DNA from: Streptomyces sp. NBC_00377
GTDB lineage: Bacteria; Actinomycetota; Actinomycetes; Streptomycetales; Streptomycetaceae
DNA length: 64,000 nt
Assembly: GCF_036075115.1 (NCBI RefSeq)
Contig: NZ_CP107958.1
Coordinates: forward strand, 4,588,001 to 4,652,000
Reading direction: 5' to 3'
The notes beneath the pieces were generated by a model, which did no database searches, had not been told where the DNA came from, and saw nothing but the letters and a program-made list of their open reading frames with translations. Position numbers and translations under genes: made by a program. The first letter of the stretch is position 1, and each line of letters begins with the position of its first letter. Positions 41,253-50,203 of the stretch are shown in pieces.

Positions 41253-42256
41253 CAGTTCCCGGCCTCCCACTGCAAGCGGGCCACGGCGTCCAGGATGCGG
41301 TCGACGCCGGGCAGGTGGTGACGCTCCAGCATGGGCGGCGGGTACGGGAGGTCGAATCCGGCGACGCGCAGCACCGGCGCCTCCAGGTGGTGGAAGCAGC
41401 GCTCCGTGACGCGGGCCGCGATCTCCCCGCCCGGGCCGCCGAAGGAGCCCGACTCGTGGACGACGACCGCGCGGCCGGTCCGCCGTACCGAGGCGCAGAC
41501 CGTCTCGTCGTCGAACGGCACCAGGGAACGCAGATCGACGACTTCGAGGTCCCAGCCCTCGGCCTGCGCCGCCTCGGCGGCTTCGAGGCAGACCGGCACC
41601 GAAGGACCGTAGGTGATGAGCGTGCCGCTCCGGCCCGGGCGCCTCACCACCGCGCGGCCGATCGGTTCCACGCTCTGCGGTTCCTCCGGGTTCCAGGAGT
41701 CCTTGGACCAGTACAGGCGCTTGGGCTCAAGGACGACGACCGGGTCGTCGGAGGCGATGGCGGCCCGCAGCAGACCGTAGGCGTCGGCGACCGTGGCGGG
41801 GGTGACGACATGGAGGCCCGGGGTCGCCATGTAGTACGCCTCGGAGGAGTCGCTGTGGTGTTCCACGCCGCCGATGCCGCCGCCGTAGGGCACCCGGATC
41901 GTGATCGGCAGGGGCATACGGCCGCGGGTGCGGTTGCGCATCCGGGCCACATGGCTGATGAGCTGCTCGAACGCCGGGTAGGCGAAGGCGTCGAACTGCA
42001 TCTCCACGACCGGCCGCAGTCCGTACATGGCCATGCCGACGGCGGTGCCGAGGATGCCTGCCTCGGCGAGCGGGGTGTCGGTGCAACGGTCCTCGCCGAA
42101 CTCCTTGGCGAGCCCGTCGGTGACCCGGAAGACGCCGCCGAGGGTGCCCACGTCCTCGCCCAGGACGTGGACGGACGGGTCGGCGGCCATCGCGTCCCGC
42201 AGCGCGCGGGTGAGGGCCTGCGCCATGGTGGCGGGCTTGAGCGCGACGGTCGTCAT
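41252..42256 (-). CDS. bkdB: Branched-chain 2-oxoacid dehydrogenase E1 beta (second copy)
   Basis: A 334-residue transketolase-type subunit. Conserved stretches: VHVLGEDVGTLGGVFRVTDGLAKEF, FEQLISHVARMRNRT, RVPYGGGIGGVEHHSDSSEA and VTERCFHHLEAPVLRV. It is co-linear with bkdG (24770) and shares much sequence with it. Starts and stops overlap by one base on both sides (TGATG), which is tighter than in the bkdFGH operon and implies translational coupling. Confidence 0.95.
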   Translation of the reverse strand: MTTVALKPATMAQALTRALRDAMAADPSVHVLGEDVGTLGGVFRVTDGLAKEFGEDRCTDTPLAEAGILGTAVGMAMYGLRPVVEMQFDAFAYPAFEQLISHVARMRNRTRGRMPLPITIRVPYGGGIGGVEHHSDSSEAYYMATPGLHVVTPATVADAYGLLRAAIASDDPVVVLEPKRLYWSKDSWNPEEPQSVEPIGRAVVRRPGRSGTLITYGPSVPVCLEAAEAAQAEGWDLEVVDLRSLVPFDDETVCASVRRTGRAVVVHESGSFGGPGGEIAARVTERCFHHLEAPVLRVAGFDLPYPPPMLERHHLPGVDRILDAVARLQWEAGN

Positions 42257-43389
42257 CAGTGCGCGCCTTCCTGCTCGGCCTCGAGCTCGGCCCGCAGCAG
42301 GTCGCGCTGTTCGCGCAGTTGCGGGGTCGGTTCGGCGTACACGTGGGCAAAGAGGTCCATGGGGTCGAGCACCGCGTCCTGGTTCATGCGGGCGCGCAGG
42401 TCGGCGGCCATCGCCTCGGCGGCGTCCCGCGCGGACTGCTGCGCGTCCTCGTCGAGCAGCCCGCGCGCGGTGAGTTCGCGCTCCAGCAGCTGGATCGGGT
42501 CGTGTTCGCGCCAGGTCTCGACCTCGGCGTCGCCGCGGTAGCGGGTGGCGTCGTCGGCGTTCGTATGGGCCTCGATGCGGTAGGTCACCGCCTCCACGAG
42601 GGTGGGGCCGCCGCCCTCGCGCGCGTGCCGCACGGCGTCGGCCAGCACCTCGTGCACGGCGACCGCGTCGTTGCCGTCGACCAGGCGGCCCGGCATGCCG
42701 TACCCGACGGCCTTGTGGGCCAGCGAGGGGGCGGCGGTCTGCTTGGCGAGCGGCACGGAGATCGCGAAGCCGTTGTTCTGCACGAGGAAGACGACCGGCG
42801 CCTGCCACACGGCGGCGAAGTTCAGCGCCTCGTGGAAGTCGCCCTCGCTGGTGCCGCCGTCGCCGACCATGGCCAGCGCGACCACGTCGTCGCCCTTGAG
42901 GCGGGCGGCGTGCGCGAGGCCCACGGCGTGCGGGAGCTGGGTGGCGAGCGGCGTGGACAGGGGCGCGACCCGGTGTTCGTAGGGGTCGTAGCCGGTGTGC
43001 CAGTCGCCGCGCAGCAGGGTGAGTGCCTCGACGGGGTCCACCCCGCGTGCGACGACGGCGAGGGTGTCGCGGTAGCTGGGGAACAGCCAGTCCCGCTCCT
43101 GGAGGACGAGCGCGGCGGCGACCTCGCAGGCCTCCTGGCCGGTGCTGGAGGGGTAGACGGCGAGTCTGCCCTGCTTGGTCAGGGCGGTGGCCTGGACGTT
43201 GTAGCGGCGGCCGCGCACCAGCTGGGCATACAGCCGGCGCAGCAGTTCCGGGTCGGCCTGCGCGGCCGCGTCGGTGCCGAGGACGCGGTACGGCTCGGCG
43301 TCGGGCAGCAACGGCGCGGGGTCTGTGCGGGGCTGCCAGGCCGGCGGCGGGGTCGGCCGGTACGCGCCCCGCTGCTCCATGACCGTCAT
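42256..43389 (-). CDS. bkdA: Branched-chain 2-oxoacid dehydrogenase E1 alpha (second copy)
   Basis: A 377-residue thiamine-diphosphate subunit. The cofactor motif is visible as MVGDGGTSEGDFHEALNF to LVQNNGFAIS; STGQEACEVAAAL and IEAHTNADDATRYRGDAEV are family blocks. It lacks the basic N-terminal extension of bkdF. ATG 43389 has a full GAGGAGGTG box. As first gene of the operon it shares a 175-base divergent control region with bkdR that contains a TetR-type palindrome (43450-43463) and a 13-bp inverted repeat with DnaA-box-like arms (43491-43526). Confidence 0.95.
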   Translation of the reverse strand: MTVMEQRGAYRPTPPPAWQPRTDPAPLLPDAEPYRVLGTDAAAQADPELLRRLYAQLVRGRRYNVQATALTKQGRLAVYPSSTGQEACEVAAALVLQERDWLFPSYRDTLAVVARGVDPVEALTLLRGDWHTGYDPYEHRVAPLSTPLATQLPHAVGLAHAARLKGDDVVALAMVGDGGTSEGDFHEALNFAAVWQAPVVFLVQNNGFAISVPLAKQTAAPSLAHKAVGYGMPGRLVDGNDAVAVHEVLADAVRHAREGGGPTLVEAVTYRIEAHTNADDATRYRGDAEVETWREHDPIQLLERELTARGLLDEDAQQSARDAAEAMAADLRARMNQDAVLDPMDLFAHVYAEPTPQLREQRDLLRAELEAEQEGAH

Positions 43390-43449
43390 GACGGCACCTC
43401 CTCGTGGGAGCGGCTACGGGAGACGTGTCGGTTGTGACCCGCCTCACCT

Positions 43450-43463
43450 ACCGATTGTTCGGT
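43450..43463. promoter_or_regulatory. PaaR-like operator in bkdA/bkdR intergenic region
   Basis: ACCGATTGTTCGGT differs by one base from the palindrome at 46342 and resembles the ACCGNNCGNNCGGT core recorded for the actinobacterial TetR regulator PaaR. It sits 61 bases before the bkdA start. Confidence 0.6.
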
Positions 43464-43490
43464 CGTCGGCACATTTTGGCTACAGGGCCC

Positions 43491-43526
43491 CTCAGGCTGT
43501 GGACAAACGGTTCTCCACAGCCTGAG
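43491..43526. promoter_or_regulatory. 13-bp inverted repeat with two DnaA-box-like arms
   Basis: CTCAGGCTGTGGA (43491-43503) and TCCACAGCCTGAG (43514-43526) are perfect arms with a 10-base spacer. TGTGGACAA (43498-43506) is the complement of the consensus DnaA box TTGTCCACA, and TTCTCCACA (43511-43519) is one mismatch away. It lies 39 bases before the bkdR ATG, so it is an operator candidate. Confidence 0.55.
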
Positions 43527-43564
43527 ATGGGTGCAGTACGTCCATGGCAGGGAGGCAGGGGGAC

Positions 43565-44140
43565 ATGGCACCTGAACAAATGGCCGAGGGGCCGGAGAAC
43601 GGCACGGCGCCGCCTCCGGGTAATCCTCCGCCGTCGGCCGGTGCCGCGCTGCCGAGCAGCCTCCCTACGCCGAGCGGCGCCCCGCTGCCGCCGCCGCGCC
43701 CGCTCGACGCCATCGATCAGGACATCCTCCAGATGCTCCAGGCGGACGGCCGCGCCTCGATACGGTCGGTCGCCGAGCGGGTCCACGTCTCGCGCGCCAA
43801 CGCCTACGCGCGGATCAACCGGCTCCTCGAGGACGGCGTCATACGCGGCTTCGGCGCCCGAGTCGACCATGAGCGCGCCGGGCAGGGCACCAGCGCCTAC
43901 ATCACGCTGAAGATCGTGCAGAACTCCTGGCGGACGGTGCGCGAGCAGCTCAGACAGCTGCCCGGCGCCTCCCACATCGCCCTCGTCGGGGGCGATTTCG
44001 ATGTCCTGCTGCTGGTGCACACGCCCGACAACCGGGCGCTGCGCGAGGTGGTGCTCACCCGGCTCCAGGCGATCCCCGAGGTGCTCAGCACGCGCACGCT
44101 GCTGGTGTTCGAGGAGGAGGACCTCGAACCACAGGGCTGA
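43565..44140 (+). CDS. bkdR: Lrp/AsnC family regulator of bkd genes
   Basis: A 191-residue regulator. ATG 43565 was preferred over ATG 43544 because GGAGGCAGGGGG precedes it. Residues 1-45 are a Pro/Ala-rich extension. The winged helix (about 47-95) reads AIDQDILQMLQADGRASIRSVAERVHVSRANAYARINRLLEDGVI. The C-terminal RAM domain (about 110-185) has GTSAYITLKIVQ, LVGGDFDVLLLVHTPDNRALREVVLTRL. Such regulators sense amino acids or oxoacids. Its divergent position next to bkdABC matches the known Streptomyces bkdR arrangement. The gene converges on the TetR gene, 40 bases apart. Confidence 0.92.
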   Translation: MAPEQMAEGPENGTAPPPGNPPPSAGAALPSSLPTPSGAPLPPPRPLDAIDQDILQMLQADGRASIRSVAERVHVSRANAYARINRLLEDGVIRGFGARVDHERAGQGTSAYITLKIVQNSWRTVREQLRQLPGASHIALVGGDFDVLLLVHTPDNRALREVVLTRLQAIPEVLSTRTLLVFEEEDLEPQG

Positions 44141-44180
44141 GCCCGGGGGAGCGGGCGCCGGACCGCACGGGCGGTGAGCC

Positions 44181-44771
44181 CTAGGGGGCCGTGCGCAGCC
44201 CCTCGAAGACCAGCCGCACCACCGCGTCGGCGACCTCGCTCTCGACCATTCCCCGGCCGCCCGGCCGGTACCACTCGACGATCGAGTTGATCATCCCGAA
44301 GACCAGCCGCGTCGCGAGCCGCACCTCCATGTCGCCGCGTACGTCCCCGTCGGCGGCGGCCGCCCTCAGCAGCTCGGCGACCCGGTGGTCGAAGTCGCGG
44401 CGCCGCTCCAGAGCCCACCGCTCGGTGCCGGTGTTGCCGCGCACCCGCAGCAGCAGCGTCACGTAAGGCAGTTCGCCGATGAGCACCTCGACCATGCGCC
44501 GCACGACGTACTCCAGACGCGCCGAGGCGTCCCCCACGCGTGCGTGCTCCTCGTCGAGGATCGCGAAGAGGTTGTCCAGGGCGCGGCTGACCGCCCGCCG
44601 CAGCAGTTCCTCCTTGCCGGCGACGTGGTGGTAGATCGACGACTTGGAGATGCCGGCCGCCTTGGAGAGGTGCTCCATGGAGGTGCCGTCGTAGCCGCGC
44701 TCGATGAAGACCTGGACCGCGACGGTCAGCAGGGTCTCCGGGGTGTACGTGTCGCGCTTGGCGGTGGTCAC
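44181..44771 (-). CDS. TetR family regulator (PaaR-like)
   Basis: A 196-residue repressor from GTG 44771. The helix-turn-helix is FIERGYDGTSMEHLSKAAGISKSSIYHHVAGKEELL (about 22-57). The C-terminal ligand domain has VVRRMVEVLIGELPYVTLLLRVRGN and FGMINSIVEWYRPGG. The start overlaps the paaH stop by 4 bases, so it is the distal gene of that operon and is likely autoregulated. Matching palindromes upstream of paaH/paaN (46342), bkdA/bkdR (43450) and the acyl-CoA dehydrogenase at 51537 suggest these are its targets. The inducer would by analogy be phenylacetyl-CoA or another acyl-CoA. Confidence 0.88.
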   Translation of the reverse strand: MTTAKRDTYTPETLLTVAVQVFIERGYDGTSMEHLSKAAGISKSSIYHHVAGKEELLRRAVSRALDNLFAILDEEHARVGDASARLEYVVRRMVEVLIGELPYVTLLLRVRGNTGTERWALERRRDFDHRVAELLRAAAADGDVRGDMEVRLATRLVFGMINSIVEWYRPGGRGMVESEVADAVVRLVFEGLRTAP

Positions 44772-46285
44772 GAGGCGCCCTCCCGCTTCTCGGTGGCGTA
44801 GGAGTGCCGGTACAGCGCGAGGGAGGGCGCGTAGCGGCCGGAGGGGTCGCGCTCATGGAGGTCGTCCAGGAGGGAGCAGGCCCAGGTGCGGCCCAGCCTG
44901 CGGCTCCACTCGAAGGGGCCGAGGGGGTAGTTCACACCCAAACGCATCGCGGTGTCGATGTCCTCCTCGGTGGCGACGCCCTTGGCCACGGCGTCGTGCG
45001 CGAGGTCGACGATCCGCGCGACCGTACGGGCGACGATCATGCCGGGGACGTCGCCGATGACGCTGACGTCCTTGCCGAGTGCCTGGAACAGGCCGATCGC
45101 CTCGGACATCGTCTGCGTGGAGGTGTCCTGGGACGCGGACAGGGCGATGCGGGTGGCCTTGCGGTAGTCGAGGGCGAGGTCGAAGTAGACGACGTCGCGG
45201 AACTCCACGGAGGTCTGGCCGTCGGCCAGGGCGAGCTGGCCGTCGCCGGGCAGCACCAGGCGGGTGCCGTGATCCTCCTCCTCCTCGCGGACCTGGATGC
45301 CCGCCTCCCGGATCAGCGCGAGCAGTTCGGAGGCGGGGCCCAGGTTGCCCTCGGCGACGACGTAGGCGGGCGGCTGGGCCTTCTCCGCGGTGTGCGGTTC
45401 GCCCTGCTCGGCGTTGCCTTCGGAGTAGTCGTACCAGCCCCGGCCGGTCTTGCGGCCGAGGCGGCCCGACTCGACCAGACGGCGCTGGGCGAGCGAGGGC
45501 GTGAAGCGCACGTCCTGGAAGAAGGACCGCCACACGGAGTGCGTGACCGACTCGTTGACGTCCTGTCCGATCAGGTCGGTCAGCTCGAAGGCGCCCATCT
45601 TGAAGCCGCCCGACTCGCGCAGGACCGCGTCGATCGTGGCGGGGTCGGCGCCCTGCGCCTCGTAGACGGCGAACGCCTCGGCGTAGAAGGGCCGCGCGAT
45701 GCGGTTGACGATGAACCCGGGGGTGTCGGCGCAGGCGACCGGCGTCTTGCCCCAGGAGCGGGCGGTCTCGTACGCGCGCGTGGCCGAGGTGACGTCGGTG
45801 GCGTACCCGGAGACGACCTCGACGAGCGGCAGCAGCGGCGCCGGGTTGAAGAAGTGCAGGCCCACCAGGCGGCCCGGGTTGCGCAGGGCGCCGCCGACGG
45901 CGGTCACCGACAGGGACGAGGTGTTGGTCGCGAGCAGACAGTCCTCGCCGACGACGTCCTCCAGCTGCCGGAACAGCTCCTGCTTGGCCTCCAGGCGCTC
46001 CACGACGGCCTCGACGACCAGGGAGCAGTCCGCGAGCTCGGTGAGGTCCTCCGCGGGCCTCAGCCGGGCACGGGCCTCGTCCCGGTCGGTGCCGGCCAGG
46101 CGGTTCTTCTCGACGAGCCGGTCCAGACGGGCGCCGATCGCGGCGGCCGCCTCGAGAGCTCGGCCGGGCACGGCGTCGTACAGCCGCACGGTGTGGCCCG
46201 CCACCAGCGCGACCTGGGCGATGCCCTGGCCCATGGTGCCGGTGCCGACCACGGCCACGGGGCTGCTGAGGTCGAGTGCTGTCAT
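44768..46285 (-). CDS. paaH: 3-hydroxyacyl-CoA dehydrogenase (PaaH-type)
   Basis: A 505-residue NAD-dependent enzyme oxidising 3-hydroxyacyl-CoA, in phenylacetate breakdown 3-hydroxyadipyl-CoA. The Rossmann domain starts VAVVGTGTMGQGIAQVALVAGHTVRLYD (9-36) with GxGxxG. It continues with LLATNTSSLSVTAV, GLHFFNPAPLLPLVEVV and GKTPVACADTPGFIVNRI. The two C-terminal 3HCDH helical domains (about 185-290 and 400-500) give the 500-residue length typical of PaaH/PaaC rather than the 280-residue FadB2. Translation is coupled to the TetR gene downstream. It is divergent from paaN over a 159-base region holding the palindromic operator. Confidence 0.9.
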   Translation of the reverse strand: MTALDLSSPVAVVGTGTMGQGIAQVALVAGHTVRLYDAVPGRALEAAAAIGARLDRLVEKNRLAGTDRDEARARLRPAEDLTELADCSLVVEAVVERLEAKQELFRQLEDVVGEDCLLATNTSSLSVTAVGGALRNPGRLVGLHFFNPAPLLPLVEVVSGYATDVTSATRAYETARSWGKTPVACADTPGFIVNRIARPFYAEAFAVYEAQGADPATIDAVLRESGGFKMGAFELTDLIGQDVNESVTHSVWRSFFQDVRFTPSLAQRRLVESGRLGRKTGRGWYDYSEGNAEQGEPHTAEKAQPPAYVVAEGNLGPASELLALIREAGIQVREEEEDHGTRLVLPGDGQLALADGQTSVEFRDVVYFDLALDYRKATRIALSASQDTSTQTMSEAIGLFQALGKDVSVIGDVPGMIVARTVARIVDLAHDAVAKGVATEEDIDTAMRLGVNYPLGPFEWSRRLGRTWACSLLDDLHERDPSGRYAPSLALYRHSYATEKREGAS

Positions 46286-46341
46286 GTGCGCGATCCTCCC
46301 GCACGGGGATTTCCACAGATGCGGCAGGCCCCCTTGTCCCG

Positions 46342-46355
46342 ACCGATCGTTCGGT
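46342..46355. promoter_or_regulatory. PaaR-like operator between paaH and paaN
   Basis: ACCGATCGTTCGGT in the divergent region; its reverse complement is the exact sequence at 51286-51299. It fits ACCGNNCGNNCGGT. TACTCT immediately beyond may be part of a -10. Confidence 0.7.
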
Positions 46356-46444
46356 TACTCTAGCTCTGACTGGCTGTTCCTGCCCAGGTTTCCGCCAGGT
46401 CATGAGCTCGACGGAGAGTTCTCAAGACGAGGAGTTGGTCCCGC

Positions 46445-48154
46445 ATGGCCGCCGCCGAACCGACCGCGCACGCTCTGATCGCCCAGCACCGGCCCACCCT
46501 CGACCAGGCCCTGGAAGCGATCCGCACCCGCGCGTACTGGTCCCCGCACCCGGAACACCCCAAGGCCTACGGGGAGAACGGCAGTCTGGACGCCGCGGCC
46601 GGCAGGGCCGCCTTCGACGCCGTCCTGAACACCCGCCTCGACCTCGGCCAGCCAGGCACCGACGACTGGGTCGGCGGCGAGGTCTCGCCGTACGGCGTCG
46701 AACTGGGCGTGACCTACCCGCACGCGGACGTGGACACGCTGCTGCCCGCCATGCGCGCCGGTCAGCGGGCCTGGCGGGACGCGGGCCCGGAGCTGCGCGC
46801 GGTGGTCTGCCTGGAGATCCTCAAGCGGATCAGCGACCGGACGCACGAGTTCGCGCACGCGGTCATGCACACCTCCGGCCAGGCCTTCATGATGGCCTTC
46901 CAGGCGGGCGGCCCGCACGCCCAGGACCGCGGCCTCGAGGCGATCGCCTACGCGTACGCGGAGCAGGTCCGCACGCCCGGCACAGCCGAGTGGAGCAAGC
47001 CCCAGGGCAAGCGCGACCCCCTCGCGATGACCAAGAGCTTCACACCGGTCCCGCGCGGGATCGCCCTGCTCATCGGCTGCAACACCTTCCCGACGTGGAA
47101 CGGCTACCCGGGCCTGTTCGCCTCCCTGGCCACCGGTAACGCGGTCCTGGTCAAGCCGCACCCGCGCGCGGTGCTGCCGCTCGCGCTGACCGTGGGCGTC
47201 GCCCGCGAGGTGCTCGCCGAGGCGGGCTTCGACCCGAACCTGGTCGCGCTGGCCGCCGAGCGGCCCGGCGAGGGCATCGCCAAGACCCTGGCCACCCGGC
47301 CCGAGATCAGGATCGTCGACTACACCGGCTCGACCGCCTTCGGCGACTGGCTGGAGACCAACGCCCGCCAGGCGCAGGTCTACACCGAGAAGGCCGGCGT
47401 CAACACGGTGATCGTGGAGTCCACCGACAACTACAAGGGCATGCTCGCCAACCTGGCGTTCTCACTGTCCCTGTACAGCGGCCAGATGTGCACGACCCCG
47501 CAGAACGTCCTGATCCCCCGCGACGGCATCCGCACCGACCAGGGCGCGAAGACCTTCGACGAGGTCGTCGCCGACCTCGCCCGCTCGGTCGACGGCCTCC
47601 TCGGCGACGACGCACGGGCCAACGCGCTGCTCGGCGCGATCGTCAACCCGGACGTCAAGGCACGTCTGGAGGCTGCCGCGGGCCTCGGCGAGGTCGCCCT
47701 CGCCTCCCGCGAGGTGAGCAACCCGGAGTTCCCCGACGCGGTCGTGCGCACCCCGGTGCTCGTCAAGCTCGACGGGGCGCGGAAGTACTGGGAGGGGGCC
47801 GACGACGAGGCCGCCTACATGGATGAGTGCTTCGGCCCCGTCTCCTTCGCCGTCGCCGTCGACTCCGCGGGCGACGCGGTCGACCTGCTGCGGCGCACGG
47901 TGCGCGAGAAGGGTGCGATGACGGTCGGCGCGTACACCACCGACGAGCAGGTCGAGGAGGCGATCGAGGAGGTCTGCCTGGAGGAGGCCGCCCAGCTGTC
48001 GCTCAACCTCACCGGCGGGGTCTACGTCAACCAGACGGCCGCGTTCTCCGACTTCCACGGCTCCGGCGGCAACCCGGCGGCCAACGCGGCCCTCACCGAC
48101 GGCGCGTTCGTCGCGAACCGCTTCCGGATCGTGGAGGTCCGCAGGGACGCCTAG
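46445..48154 (+). CDS. paaN: Phenylacetate degradation aldehyde dehydrogenase PaaN
   Basis: A 569-residue protein of the aldehyde-dehydrogenase superfamily. The N-terminal ~150 residues are specific to PaaN (AIRTRAYWSPHPEHPKAYGENG; ELGVTYPHADVDTLL). The ALDH fold follows: IALLIGCNTFPTWNGYPGLFASLATGNAVLVKPHPRAVLP, IVDYTGSTAFGDWLE and the catalytic cysteine in SGQMCTTPQNVLIP. PaaN-type proteins are linked to ring-opening product oxidation in phenylacetate catabolism when the PaaZ fusion is absent; the exact step is debated. The gene is divergent from paaH and shares its operator. A GAGGAG box lies 12 bases before ATG 46445. Confidence 0.9.
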   Translation: MAAAEPTAHALIAQHRPTLDQALEAIRTRAYWSPHPEHPKAYGENGSLDAAAGRAAFDAVLNTRLDLGQPGTDDWVGGEVSPYGVELGVTYPHADVDTLLPAMRAGQRAWRDAGPELRAVVCLEILKRISDRTHEFAHAVMHTSGQAFMMAFQAGGPHAQDRGLEAIAYAYAEQVRTPGTAEWSKPQGKRDPLAMTKSFTPVPRGIALLIGCNTFPTWNGYPGLFASLATGNAVLVKPHPRAVLPLALTVGVAREVLAEAGFDPNLVALAAERPGEGIAKTLATRPEIRIVDYTGSTAFGDWLETNARQAQVYTEKAGVNTVIVESTDNYKGMLANLAFSLSLYSGQMCTTPQNVLIPRDGIRTDQGAKTFDEVVADLARSVDGLLGDDARANALLGAIVNPDVKARLEAAAGLGEVALASREVSNPEFPDAVVRTPVLVKLDGARKYWEGADDEAAYMDECFGPVSFAVAVDSAGDAVDLLRRTVREKGAMTVGAYTTDEQVEEAIEEVCLEEAAQLSLNLTGGVYVNQTAAFSDFHGSGGNPAANAALTDGAFVANRFRIVEVRRDA

Positions 48155-48212
48155 ACGGCCGCCCCTGCACAGGCCGGGCGGGTCGGACAGCCTGCACGGT
48201 CTGGACGGTCTC

Positions 48213-48995
48213 CTAGGCGTCGACGGCGTGCGGTGCGCCCCCGGTGACGCTCCAGTGGTACAGCGTCATGGCCACACTGGTCGCGAGGTTGTAGCTGGAG
48301 ACCTGGGGGCGCATCGGCAGCGCGAGCAGATGGTCGGCACGCGCGCGCAGCTCGGCGGAGAGCCCGCTGCGCTCCGAGCCGAAGGCAAGCAGGGCGTCGT
48401 CCGGCAGGGTGACGCCCCGCAGGTCGTCACCCTCCGGGTCGAGGGCGAACACCGGGCCGGACGGCAGCTCGCCGACGGTCAGCCGCTCCACGGCGGTCGC
48501 GAAGTGCAGCCCCGCCCCACCGCGCACGACAGTCGGATGCCAGGGGTCGAGCGTGCCGGTGGTGACCACCCCGGTCGCCCCGAAACCGGCGGCCAGCCGG
48601 ATCACCGCGCCCGCGTTGCCGAGGTTGCGCGGGTTGTCCAGAACCACCACGGGAGCACTGCGGGGCTCGTGCCCGAGCCGCTCCAGATGCGCCGCGCGGG
48701 ACGGCCGTACGGCCAGCGCGGCGACGGCGGTGGGATGCGGGCGCGTCACCAGGGAGGTGTACGCCGCCTCCGGGACCTCCGTCACCAGCGCGTCCAGGGC
48801 GTCGCGCACATCGGGGGCGAGTTCGTCGGCGAGGGCGAGCGTCGCCCGCCGGTCGGTGGTGACCGCCACCGGGACCTCGGCGCCGAAGCGCACAGCGTGC
48901 TTGAGGGCGTGGAAGCCGTCGAGCAGGACGCAGGCGTCGGCGAGCCGGCGCCACCGGCCGAGCGGGTCGGAGCCGGCGGCCACGGGGTCGGTCAT
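48213..48995 (-). CDS. TrmH/SpoU family RNA 2'-O-methyltransferase
   Basis: The 260-residue enzyme methylates ribose 2'-OH of tRNA or rRNA with S-adenosylmethionine. The SPOUT knot motifs are VVVLDNPRNLGNAGAVIRLA (motif 1, Asn), LLAFGSERSGLS (motif 2, Glu) and MRPQVSSYNLATSVAMTLYHW (motif 3, Ser/Asn). The N-terminal part (about 1-110) resembles a substrate-binding extension. The target nucleotide is not predictable. ATG 48995 overlaps the HTTM stop by 4 bases, making it the third gene of an overlapping DUF5819-HTTM-TrmH operon. Confidence 0.88.
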   Translation of the reverse strand: MTDPVAAGSDPLGRWRRLADACVLLDGFHALKHAVRFGAEVPVAVTTDRRATLALADELAPDVRDALDALVTEVPEAAYTSLVTRPHPTAVAALAVRPSRAAHLERLGHEPRSAPVVVLDNPRNLGNAGAVIRLAAGFGATGVVTTGTLDPWHPTVVRGGAGLHFATAVERLTVGELPSGPVFALDPEGDDLRGVTLPDDALLAFGSERSGLSAELRARADHLLALPMRPQVSSYNLATSVAMTLYHWSVTGGAPHAVDA

Positions 48996-50203
48996 GCCGT
49001 GAACCCTACGGGGGTGTGCTCGGCATTCCCGCCGCCCTGCGGCTCCGGTTCCTCCGTACCGCCCTCGCCGGGGAACAGGCGGCCACGCGTGCGTGCCACC
49101 CATGCGCCCAACCGGCGCAGGAACGGCGTCGGCAGGAAGACGGCGTCCGTCGCGATCATCGCCAGCGAGAAGAACGGCAGCCCGAGCAGCACGGCGATCA
49201 CCGTGTGCTCCACCATCATCAGCGCCAGCAGGACGTTCTTCAGCCGCCGGTTGGCGAGCGTGAACGGGAAGGCGACCTGCACGATGACGGTCCCGTAGGT
49301 CACGATCATCACCATCGTGCCGCTGGCGGCGAGCAGGTCGGCGAGCGCGGGCCAGGGCGAGAAGTAGTCCAGGTGCAGTGGGTAGTACGCGGCCGTGCCG
49401 TCCTGCCAGCGCGAGCCCTGGATCTTGTACCAGCCGGCCGTCGCGTAGATCAGACAGGCCTCGGCCATGATCACGACCAGGGCGCCGTTGTGCAGGATGT
49501 TGCCGATCACGTCGAGCAGGACGCGGGGCTCCGCCGACTTCGCGCGGCGGCCGACGGCCCACCACAGGCCCTGCACGGCCCACACCGCCCACAGGAGCGC
49601 CGGGACGGTCCAGTCGCTGTGGAAACGGCCCGCCACGGTCACCGCGACCAGGACGAACCCGCACGCGGACCACAGGACGGGACCCACCCGGTCGACGGCC
49701 CGCTCCCCACGCGCGCGTGCCTCGTCCACCCGGCCGGCCCGCCGCGCGTCCAGTGACCACACCGGGCCGCACCGCATGAACACGAGGTAGATCGACATCA
49801 GGTGCAGGACGTTGTCCCCGCCGTCACCCATGAAGACGCTGCGGTTCTGGAGCGAGAGCACACCGACCATGAACAGCACCGACATCGCACGGGTGCGCCA
49901 GCCGAGGAGCAGCAGCGCGCTGGAGAGCAGCGCGAGCAGATACACCGCCTCGAACCAGACCTGCCCGTCCGACCACATCAGCGCCGTGAACGCGCCGTTG
50001 GTGTCGATCAGCTGCCGGGCCAGCTCCCAGTCCCAGGGGCCGTCGGGGCCGTAGAGCTCCTGGCGGTGGGGGAACTCGCGCAGCAGGAACAGCAGCCAGG
50101 TGGCGCTGAAGCCGATCCGGACCACCGCGCTCTGGTACGGCCCGAGCGCCGACCCGGTGACGCGGGCGATGGCGGCGGACACCGACAGGGAGATCCGGTT
50201 CAC
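48992..50203 (-). CDS. HTTM-domain integral membrane protein
   Basis: A 403-residue polytopic protein with about eight to nine hydrophobic segments. The HTTM domain is the membrane part of vitamin-K-dependent gamma-carboxylases. Typical stretches are VVRIGFSATWLLFLLREFPHRQELYGPDGPW, SVFMGDGGDNVLHLMSIYLVFM and ACLIYATAGWYKIQGSRWQDGTAAYYPLHLDYF. No epoxidase-like soluble domain is attached. Bacterial HTTM proteins are largely uncharacterised. GTG 50203 overlaps the DUF5819 stop by 4 bases (GTGA). The tight coupling implies that the two membrane proteins act together. Confidence 0.87.
   Translation of the reverse strand: MNRISLSVSAAIARVTGSALGPYQSAVVRIGFSATWLLFLLREFPHRQELYGPDGPWDWELARQLIDTNGAFTALMWSDGQVWFEAVYLLALLSSALLLLGWRTRAMSVLFMVGVLSLQNRSVFMGDGGDNVLHLMSIYLVFMRCGPVWSLDARRAGRVDEARARGERAVDRVGPVLWSACGFVLVAVTVAGRFHSDWTVPALLWAVWAVQGLWWAVGRRAKSAEPRVLLDVIGNILHNGALVVIMAEACLIYATAGWYKIQGSRWQDGTAAYYPLHLDYFSPWPALADLLAASGTMVMIVTYGTVIVQVAFPFTLANRRLKNVLLALMMVEHTVIAVLLGLPFFSLAMIATDAVFLPTPFLRRLGAWVARTRGRLFPGEGGTEEPEPQGGGNAEHTPVGFTA

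Noticed and set aside
43491..43526. Inverted repeat as a terminator
   Set aside because: It lies between two divergent starts, not after a gene end, and has no U-tract; an operator or DnaA-box pair is more likely.
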